From Arthrobacter agilis (GTDB lineage: Bacteria; Actinomycetota; Actinomycetes; Actinomycetales; Micrococcaceae), in NCBI RefSeq assembly GCF_002157505.1, contig NZ_NFSC01000029.1:62001-126000 (forward strand): a stretch of 64,000 bases of DNA, read 5' to 3'. A program made the translations under genes and the position numbers. The notes beneath the pieces were generated by a model, which saw only the letters and a program-made list of their open reading frames with translations, had not been told where the DNA came from and made no database searches. Of the stretch, positions 59,095-64,000 are shown one piece after another. Numbering within the stretch: the first letter of the stretch is position 1; each line of letters begins with the position of its first letter.

Positions 59095-59517
59095 ATGTCC
59101 CGTTTCACGAAGGACGGCAAGGTCAGGACGGAGGCGCTCCCGAGCACGCTGCAGCGATCCGACGAGAAAGCCCAGGACACGTTCGCGGCGACGCTGGACG
59201 CAGCGGAGGAGCAGTATGGCGACGGCGAACGCGCCCGCCGTACGGCTTTCGCCTCCCTCAAGCACGGCTTCGAGAAAGTGGGGGACCACTGGGAGCCGAA
59301 GGAGAAGAAGGGGCCCTCCGACGCGCAGGCGGCGGGAGGACGCGGGCAGGCCAGGCCGACGGCGGGCGGCGTCGACGCGAACTCCTCGAAGCAGCACCTC
59401 TACGACCTCGCCAGGAAGCTCGACGTCCCGGGTCGCTCTCGGATGTCGAAGGACGAGCTCGTCGAGGCACTGCAGAAGGCGAACGATCGGGAGACGCGCA
59501 AGGCCCGCGAACAATAG
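59095..59517 (+). CDS. ChaB plus Rho_N domain protein
   Basis: This 140-residue protein has a ChaB-type domain (residues 12-65: LPSTLQRSDEKAQDTFAATL, then EQYGDGERARRTAFASLKHG and FEKVGDHWEPKE). The second module is a Rho N-terminal SAP-like fold (about 100-130: KQHLYDLARKLDVPGRSRMS). The pair is common in actinobacterial stress proteins. ATG 59095 is eight bases after GGAAGG; ATG 59086 is too close to it. It is a second Rho_N protein in the window. Confidence 0.75.
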   Translation: MSRFTKDGKVRTEALPSTLQRSDEKAQDTFAATLDAAEEQYGDGERARRTAFASLKHGFEKVGDHWEPKEKKGPSDAQAAGGRGQARPTAGGVDANSSKQHLYDLARKLDVPGRSRMSKDELVEALQKANDRETRKAREQ

Positions 59518-59553
59518 CTATTACGCAACGAAAGCATTTCCTAATTGCGTCGT

Positions 59554-59572
59554 GCTTAGGCTAGCCTTACTT
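59554..59572. promoter_or_regulatory. DtxR/IdeR iron box
   Basis: TTAGGCTAGCCTTAC (59556-59570), with AGGCTAGCCT as a perfect core palindrome, closely matches the actinobacterial iron-box consensus. It lies 50 bases before the ATG of the siderophore-binding lipoprotein, so that gene is probably repressed by iron-loaded DtxR. Confidence 0.8.
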
Positions 59573-59622
59573 CTACCCCGTCCCCCAGGCCTCCCGCGAG
59601 GCCGTAGAAGCCAAGGAGCCTC

Positions 59623-60672
59623 ATGGCCCCCTCCCGCCTGCGCGGCTTGATCGCCGCTGCTGCCGTCGCCGTCATGTCCCTCTCCGCCTGTTCCACCGGC
59701 CCGGCCGACAGCGGAACCGCAGCTACCGGCGGCAGCAGCGCCTCCGCCGACGCCTTCCCCGTCACGATCGAGCATGCCTTCGGCGAGACCACCCTCGCCG
59801 AGAAGCCCGAGCGGGTGGCGACGGTGTCCTGGGTCAACGCGGACGTGTCCCTCGCCCTGGGCGTCGTCCCTGTCGGCATGCCGGCCGACTCCTACGGCGG
59901 CAACGAGAACCAGTCGACGCCGTGGAAGGACGCCAAGCTCGAGGAGCTGGATGCGGCGATCGGGACCGAGAGCGCCCCCGTGCAGTACTCCGAGACCGAC
60001 GGCATCGCCTTCGACGACATCGCGGCCACGAACCCCGATGTCATCCTCGCTGCGTACTCCGGACTGTCGCAGGAGGACTACGACACCCTCAGCAAGATCG
60101 CGCCCGTCGTCGCGTACCCGGAAGTGGCCTACGGCACCGCGTGGCAGGACTCCACGCGTATCATCGGGAAGGCGCTCGGCCTGTCCGGGGACGCCGAGCA
60201 GCTGGTGTCGGAGACGGAGCAGGCCATCACGGACGCTGCTGCCGAGTACCCGCAGCTCGAGGGCAAGACCTTCATCTACGGCAATCTCGAACCCGGCAGC
60301 GCGGACGGTGTCAGCGTCTACACGGCGAACGACAACCGTCCGAGGTTCCTGACCGAGCTCGGGATGGTGCAGGCCGACGTCGTCGCCGAGAACACGAAGG
60401 GGTCCGAGGAGTTCTTCATCCCGTGGTCCGCGGAGCGCGCCAACGAACTGGACTCGGACATCTTCGTCACCTGGGTTGCCGATGAGGCCACCAAGGAGGC
60501 CATCGCCGGCGATCCGCTCCTCGGCCAGATCCCGGCCGTGCAGAAGGGTGCCCTGGTCGCGGACAGCGACAACACCCTGACGCTTTCCATCTCCGCTGCC
60601 AACCCGCTGAGCCTGGTGTGGGCACTGGACCGCTTCCTGCCGATGCTCGGCGAGGCTGCGGACAAGGCCTGA
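59623..60672 (+). CDS. Iron-siderophore ABC transporter substrate-binding lipoprotein
   Basis: This 349-residue secreted lipoprotein has a signal ending LSACSTG with lipidated Cys23 and a short Ser/Gly tether. The FepB/FhuD-type fold has TIEHAFGETTLAEKPERVAT, then DGIAFDDIAATNPDVILAAY, SGLSQEDYDTLSKIAPVVAY, and the C-terminal SAANPLSLVWALDRFLPML. It captures ferric siderophore outside the membrane. No permease or ATPase gene is next to it, so it is an orphan binding protein under iron control. Confidence 0.88.
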   Translation: MAPSRLRGLIAAAAVAVMSLSACSTGPADSGTAATGGSSASADAFPVTIEHAFGETTLAEKPERVATVSWVNADVSLALGVVPVGMPADSYGGNENQSTPWKDAKLEELDAAIGTESAPVQYSETDGIAFDDIAATNPDVILAAYSGLSQEDYDTLSKIAPVVAYPEVAYGTAWQDSTRIIGKALGLSGDAEQLVSETEQAITDAAAEYPQLEGKTFIYGNLEPGSADGVSVYTANDNRPRFLTELGMVQADVVAENTKGSEEFFIPWSAERANELDSDIFVTWVADEATKEAIAGDPLLGQIPAVQKGALVADSDNTLTLSISAANPLSLVWALDRFLPMLGEAADKA

Positions 60673-60749
60673 CGCAACATTGCCCTCCGGCTGCATCTGG
60701 GCTGGAATGGACGATGAACCGACTCTTGTTCCGATGAAAGGGAATTCCA

Positions 60750-61076
60750 ATGGCTCAGGCGGAAATCAACAAGCTCCAGGCCGCGACGGCGTGGGACAGC
60801 AACGGCAAGAAGCTCGGTGACGTCAACCAGGTGCACCTCGAGAAGGAATCGGGTATCCCGGCCTGGGTCACGGTGTCCACCGGACTGCTGAATTCACGCA
60901 AGCACTATGTGCCCCTGGCGAACTCGCACTTCGAGGGCGACGCCCTCCATCTCGCGTGGACGAAGGACCAGATCGCCGATGCGCCGAGCGCCCTCAGCGA
61001 CATCGAGCTCTCGGCGGAGGAGGAGTCGGCGCTGATCGACTACTACCGGCTGCGCGAAGGTGCGGAAACGTCCTAG
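60750..61076 (+). CDS. PRC-barrel domain protein
   Basis: This 108-residue protein has a PRC-barrel fold (LQAATAWDSNGKKLGDVNQV, then GIPAWVTVSTGLLNSRKHYV and PLANSHFEGDALHLAW). A helical acidic tail follows (ADAPSALSDIELSAEEESAL). PRC-barrel proteins in actinobacteria are often general-stress proteins. ATG 60750 follows GAAAGGGAA. A strong terminator follows. Confidence 0.82.
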   Translation: MAQAEINKLQAATAWDSNGKKLGDVNQVHLEKESGIPAWVTVSTGLLNSRKHYVPLANSHFEGDALHLAWTKDQIADAPSALSDIELSAEEESALIDYYRLREGAETS

Positions 61077-61086
61077 CCGGCTCGAA

Positions 61087-61126
61087 CGACAGGAGCCCCG
61101 TCCGGATGCGGACGGGGCTCCTGTCG
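61087..61126. terminator. Perfect 18-bp bidirectional terminator
   Basis: CGACAGGAGCCCCGTCCG (61087-61104) pairs with CGGACGGGGCTCCTGTCG (61109-61126) across a GATG loop between the convergent PRC-barrel and DUF6480 genes. Confidence 0.8.
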
Positions 61127-61137
61127 TTGGTGGTGCC

Positions 61138-61404
61138 TCAGAACAGATCGATGATTCCCACGATGTAGCCGACGAAGTAGAGCAGTGCCAGCACTACCAC
61201 GATCCCGATGATGGTGACCCAGAGTGCCTGGCGGCCCTTCGAGGTCTTCTCCTCGTCCGCGTGGCCCTGCTGCTGCCAGGCGGTGCTCGATTCTGCGGGC
61301 GGCGTCTCGCCCGGCGGCACACCGCCACCGGGCTCGAGGCCGGTGATGTGGCTCTCCACCGGGTCGGGATTTCCTGCGTTCGACGGGTCCGGGCGTTCAC
61401 TCAT
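61138..61404 (-). CDS. DUF6480 family small membrane protein
   Basis: This 88-residue protein has a hydrophilic head (NPDPVESHITGLEPGGGVPP, GETPPAESST), a charged middle and one C-terminal membrane helix (LWVTIIGIVVVLALLYFVGY). The G-L-E-P-G-G-G-V-P-P-G-E-T-P-P string is diagnostic of DUF6480. Function unknown. ATG 61404 follows GGAGGAC; an upstream in-frame ATG at 61443 has no site. A TAAG-N4-CTTA palindrome lies 56 bases upstream. Confidence 0.8.
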   Translation of the reverse strand: MSERPDPSNAGNPDPVESHITGLEPGGGVPPGETPPAESSTAWQQQGHADEEKTSKGRQALWVTIIGIVVVLALLYFVGYIVGIIDLF

Positions 61405-61459
61405 GCTGTCCTCCGCGTGGTTGATCGAGCCATTCGTGTCCACCCTACTCCGCAGAAAC

Positions 61460-61471
61460 TAAGTCCGCTTA
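61460..61471 (-). promoter_or_regulatory. TAAG-N4-CTTA palindrome upstream of DUF6480 gene
   Basis: On the minus strand TAAGCGGACTTA followed by GTTTC, preceded by ATCAG. It matches the motifs at 10541 (minus) and 12021 (plus) in both the palindrome and the downstream RTTYC. Confidence 0.45.
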
Positions 61472-61507
61472 CTGATGTAGGGGCTGTCCTGGCATGCCAC
61501 GTCGGTG

Positions 61508-61876
61508 CTACTGGCCCAGTCCCGCGGTGCTGCCGCCCGTCGGGTCGAACCGCTGGCCGGAGGCACTGTGCGGATCGTCGTCGCCCGGTCCGTCTTCATC
61601 GGCGCTGTCCCCCGCCGGAAGTGCCGGCGGGGCGGGCGGCAACGCGCCCTGCTCGCGAGGGGTCCAGGACATCGTGATATTCACGCCGTCCTCCGTGTCC
61701 TCCACGAAGAGATGGAGGTCTTCGCCGACCAGCGCCTCGTGGTGTACCGGGTCGCCGGCTTCCCGCGCCATGTCCGTGAGGCGGCAGATGGCAACCGCCA
61801 TGGCTCGCCCCCAATCGTGCGGGTGCTTGCTCGTCGACTCCTCGGTGGCGGTGAATTTCCTGTCGGTCGTCGCCAT
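61508..61876 (-). CDS. Hypothetical acidic protein
   Basis: This 122-residue protein is not recognised. The N-terminal part (WGRAMAVAICRLTDMAREAG, DLHLFVEDTEDGVNITMSWT) looks like a small folded unit and the C-terminal 45 residues are disordered Pro/Asp/Gly. No membrane segment is present. ATG 61876 has GGGAGG upstream. It shares the minus strand with DUF6480 but is separated by the palindrome region. Confidence 0.5.
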   Translation of the reverse strand: MATTDRKFTATEESTSKHPHDWGRAMAVAICRLTDMAREAGDPVHHEALVGEDLHLFVEDTEDGVNITMSWTPREQGALPPAPPALPAGDSADEDGPGDDDPHSASGQRFDPTGGSTAGLGQ

Positions 61877-61978
61877 CGTCCTACCTCCCGTTGGTGAGGA
61901 ACCAAGTACCCTTGCCTTCCGGGTGACAGCCACTGTAGCAGTGGGTTCCGTAGGGCAACACGTGATATCTGGTTAACA

Positions 61979-62962
61979 ATGAGCATCGATACGTCCCAGC
62001 CCCAGGCCGCAGAAGAACGTAGTGCGAGGATCGCGGTGACACTGTTCCCGCTGCTCATCCTTGCCGGCGGGCTCGTGGCAGTGCTGACGCCCGGCACCTT
62101 CACGGGGCTCGGGCCGCTGATCAATCCGCTCCTCGGCGTCATCATGTTCGGCATGGGCCTGACGCTCACGCCGGTGGACTTCGCGCTGATCGGGAAGCGC
62201 CCCATTCCCGTGGCGATCGGCGTCGTGGCCCAGTTCGTCATCATGCCGCTGCTCGGCTGGGGCGTCGCGACGGCACTCGGGCTTCCATCGGCGCTCGCGG
62301 CCGGTGTGATCCTCGTCGGATGCTGCCCCGGCGGAACGGCGTCCAACGTGGTGTCCTACCTCGCCCGTGGCGATGTTGCCCTGTCCGTCGCCATGACCTC
62401 GGTGTCCACGATCCTCGCCCCCGTCCTGACGCCGCTGCTCACCCTCTGGCTCGCCGGCCAGTACATGCCGGTGGACGCCGCCGCGATCGGTCTGTCGATC
62501 CTGCAGATCGTGCTGCTCCCGGTGGTCGTCGGGCTCGCCGTCCGGTACTTCCTGCCCCGACTCGTCGAACGGCTGCTTCCCGCGCTCCCGTGGATCTCGG
62601 TGGCGGCGATCACCGTCGTCGTGATCGCCGTGGTGTCCGGCAGTGCGGCGATCATCTTCTCGGCGGGATTGCTGGTGTTCGCCGCCGTGATCCTGCACAA
62701 CGGCCTCGGTTACCTGCTGGGGTACGGTGCGGCCCGGCTGTTCGGCCTGCCCACGTCGGCGAAACGGACGACGGCGATCGAGGTGGGCATGCAGAACTCG
62801 GGTCTGGCCGCAGGTCTCGCACGGACCTACCTGACTCCTGAGGCCGCACTACCGGGCGCGATCTTCTCGGTATGGCACAACGTGTCCGGTGCGGCGATGG
62901 CTGCCTACTGGCGTCGCCGCGATGCACAGGTGCGTGTTCCTGAGGTCGCCGCCCGGCGCTGA
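61979..62962 (+). CDS. Bile acid:sodium symporter (BASS) family protein
   Basis: This 327-residue carrier has about nine to ten membrane segments. MFGMGLTLTPVDFALIGKRP, VGCCPGGTASNVVSYLARGD (the family signature) and IEVGMQNSGLAAGLARTYLT are present. BASS proteins in bacteria carry organic anions, pantoate or similar compounds with sodium. The substrate is unknown. No ribosome site is visible before ATG 61979 and the mRNA may be leaderless. Confidence 0.87.
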   Translation: MSIDTSQPQAAEERSARIAVTLFPLLILAGGLVAVLTPGTFTGLGPLINPLLGVIMFGMGLTLTPVDFALIGKRPIPVAIGVVAQFVIMPLLGWGVATALGLPSALAAGVILVGCCPGGTASNVVSYLARGDVALSVAMTSVSTILAPVLTPLLTLWLAGQYMPVDAAAIGLSILQIVLLPVVVGLAVRYFLPRLVERLLPALPWISVAAITVVVIAVVSGSAAIIFSAGLLVFAAVILHNGLGYLLGYGAARLFGLPTSAKRTTAIEVGMQNSGLAAGLARTYLTPEAALPGAIFSVWHNVSGAAMAAYWRRRDAQVRVPEVAARR

Positions 62963-62983
62963 ACTCGTGCAGGCGTCGAGGGG

Positions 62984-63289
62984 TCAACTGCCGGTGCCGC
63001 CGACGCTGAGCAGTCGCCACTCGTCGCGCCGGGCGTCGAAGCCGATCCTGAATTCCAGGACGGGGGAGGCCGGCCCGGTCTGTGCGGTGAACAGCCAGGC
63101 GGGCGGCGTCGCGCCGGTCCGGGCATGCGCTACGCCGGCGGGCTCCGGGACGGGGTCACCGACGACCTGCCAGATGCTGCCGTGCCACCGCAACGCGAGG
63201 GGCTTCGCGGCCGGCGTGAAGCGGACCGTCGCCGGCTCATCGAGTGCCCGCAGTGCATCGTCGCCTGCGCCAACCGCCTGTGCTGCCAT
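62984..63289 (-). CDS. Small LexA-boxed protein (DUF6504-like)
   Basis: This 101-residue protein starts MAAQAVGAGDDALRALDEPA, then VRFTPAAKPLALRWHGSIWQ and VVGDPVPEPAGVA, WLFTAQTGPASPVLEFRIGF and DEWRLLSVGG. The P-x-x-LxWHGxxWxVVGxPVP pattern resembles small DUF6504-type proteins encoded with translesion polymerases. The LexA box 42 bases upstream supports DNA-damage control. No polymerase genes are next to it here. ATG 63289 is a fair start. Confidence 0.6.
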   Translation of the reverse strand: MAAQAVGAGDDALRALDEPATVRFTPAAKPLALRWHGSIWQVVGDPVPEPAGVAHARTGATPPAWLFTAQTGPASPVLEFRIGFDARRDEWRLLSVGGTGS

Positions 63290-63330
63290 GCCGGTGTCCT
63301 TCGGTCGGTCTCCTGCGTACCGACCAAGAA

Positions 63331-63346
63331 TAGAACACGTATTCGA
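63331..63346. promoter_or_regulatory. LexA box (SOS operator)
   Basis: On the minus strand TCGAATACGTGTTCTA fits the actinobacterial LexA consensus TCGAAC-N4-GTTCGA at 10 of 12 defined positions. It lies 42 bases before ATG 63289 and 174 bases before the nitroreductase ATG. Confidence 0.65.
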
Positions 63347-63476
63347 TTCTCGCGTTCCTCGGTGTTCTCCCGCGGCCCCTGCCGTTCCCAGGCCGGGATG
63401 CGGTTGGAAGGTGGCCGGAATGTGGCGCGAGGCTTCGTTGTTGTCGCGAAGGAGGCTCAACGGTGCGCCGTCTTAC

Positions 63477-63498
63477 CGGAACACGTACGGAACACGTA
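63477..63498 (+). repeat. Tandem 11-bp repeat before nitroreductase gene
   Basis: CGGAACACGTA occurs twice in direct tandem (63477-63487 and 63488-63498), 23 bases before the nitroreductase ATG. Each copy contains GAACACGTA, identical to one half of the nearby LexA box. The repeat may be a regulator site or a recent duplication. Confidence 0.6.
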
Positions 63499-63520
63499 CG
63501 GATCAAGCACAGGAGCACGC

Positions 63521-64000
63521 ATGTCCTTCAGCCCTGCCACCACCACCCGCAGCGCGGATACCCGCGTTCCCATCCTGGCCGAGTTGGCCGAGCGCTGGAG
63601 CCCGCGGTCCTTCGACCCGCAGGCGACCATCTCGGAGGACCAGCTGGATGCGCTGCTCGAAGCGGCGCGCTGGGCGCCCTCGGCGAGCAACAACCAGCCC
63701 CGCCGGTTCATCGTCGCGCGGCGCGGGACGTCCGCCTTCGACACGATCGTCTCGGCCCTCGTGGGATTCAACGCCGCGTGGGCACACAACGCCTCGGCCC
63801 TGATCGTGGGCATCGCCGAGACCTCCTCCGTCGAGGGCGATGTGCGTCCCTACGCGGAGTACGACCTCGGGCAGGCCGTGGCACACCTGAGCGTGCAGGC
63901 GGAGGCGGAGGGCCTCGTGACCCACCAGATGGCAGGGGTCGAGTGGGACAGGATCGTCGCTGCGTTCGACCTCTCCGACAACATGAAGCCCATGACCATC
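63521..64000 (+). CDS. Nitroreductase family protein, truncated by window end
   Basis: The first 160 residues are visible. ILAELAERWSPRSFDPQATI, LEAARWAPSASNNQPRRFIV (FMN-binding SxxNxQP) and DLGQAVAHLSVQAEAEGL are typical of the nitroreductase fold. It probably reduces quinones, nitro compounds or malonic semialdehyde-type substrates using FMN and NAD(P)H. ATG 63521 has AGGAG seven bases upstream. The C-terminal part lies beyond the window. Confidence 0.85.
   Translation, partial: MSFSPATTTRSADTRVPILAELAERWSPRSFDPQATISEDQLDALLEAARWAPSASNNQPRRFIVARRGTSAFDTIVSALVGFNAAWAHNASALIVGIAETSSVEGDVRPYAEYDLGQAVAHLSVQAEAEGLVTHQMAGVEWDRIVAAFDLSDNMKPMTI

Overview
The window is high-GC DNA from an actinobacterium, most likely an Arthrobacter-like member of the Micrococcaceae. 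This is inferred from a mycothiol-type maleylpyruvate isomerase family enzyme, an Rv2578c-type radical SAM protein, an actinobacterial long-form MalQ, DUF6480 and Rho_N/ChaB small proteins, DtxR- and LexA-type boxes of actinobacterial form, GTG/TTG starts and several apparently leaderless genes. It reads as ordinary chromosome. I see no rRNA, tRNA, CRISPR array, transposase or prophage gene. Both ends cut a gene: a DUF1684 protein on the left and a nitroreductase on the right.

Layout. 1-10.5 kb: DUF1684 protein, PPK2 polyphosphate kinase, small membrane protein, two APC permeases, TetR, PAP2 phosphatase, PNPOx-like flavoprotein, zinc metallopeptidase, TauE exporter and a Rho_N protein. 10.6-19.4 kb: oxidoreductases, a GNAT-like protein, a third APC permease, an OFA-type MFS carrier with a 34-residue partner, and an MBL hydrolase. 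19.4-25.3 kb: a complete YtfQ-YtfR-YtfT-YjfF-type sugar ABC operon divergent from its likely LacI regulator. 25.4-34.4 kb: MarR, malQ, a TrxR-like flavoprotein, small stress-type proteins, Nei glycosylase, a secreted GH26 glycosidase behind a cyclic-di-GMP-I riboswitch, and a peroxiredoxin-like protein. 34.4-37.9 kb: YbaK-LacI divergent from a sugar isomerase/Gfo-Idh-MocA pair, with a clear promoter and operator. 38-46.8 kb: UDG-like protein, OhrR-like regulator, radical SAM protein and assorted oxidoreductases.

47-53.6 kb holds the most interesting locus: a FadR-type GntR regulator, a split transketolase, an MHS-type MFS carrier, an SDR dehydrogenase, a TIM-barrel sugar isomerase and a divergent RpiB-like isomerase. 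They are tied together by repeats of a TGTYRACA palindrome core in four control regions. No kinase or aldolase lies in the locus, so its substrate is an open question.

53.7-64 kb: a Gdx-type guanidinium exporter behind a guanidine-III riboswitch, an ABC-F protein, an M20 amidohydrolase, an ATP-grasp protein, a ChaB/Rho_N protein, an iron-siderophore binding lipoprotein behind a DtxR box, PRC-barrel and DUF6480 proteins, a bile-acid:sodium symporter family protein, a small gene behind a LexA box, and the truncated nitroreductase.

Two further patterns are not explained by single genes. A TAAG-N4-CTTA palindrome with shared flanks lies upstream of three unlinked stress-type genes. Two paralogous small proteins 35 kb apart share a conserved upstream element. 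All family assignments come from reading motifs by eye; no database search was possible.
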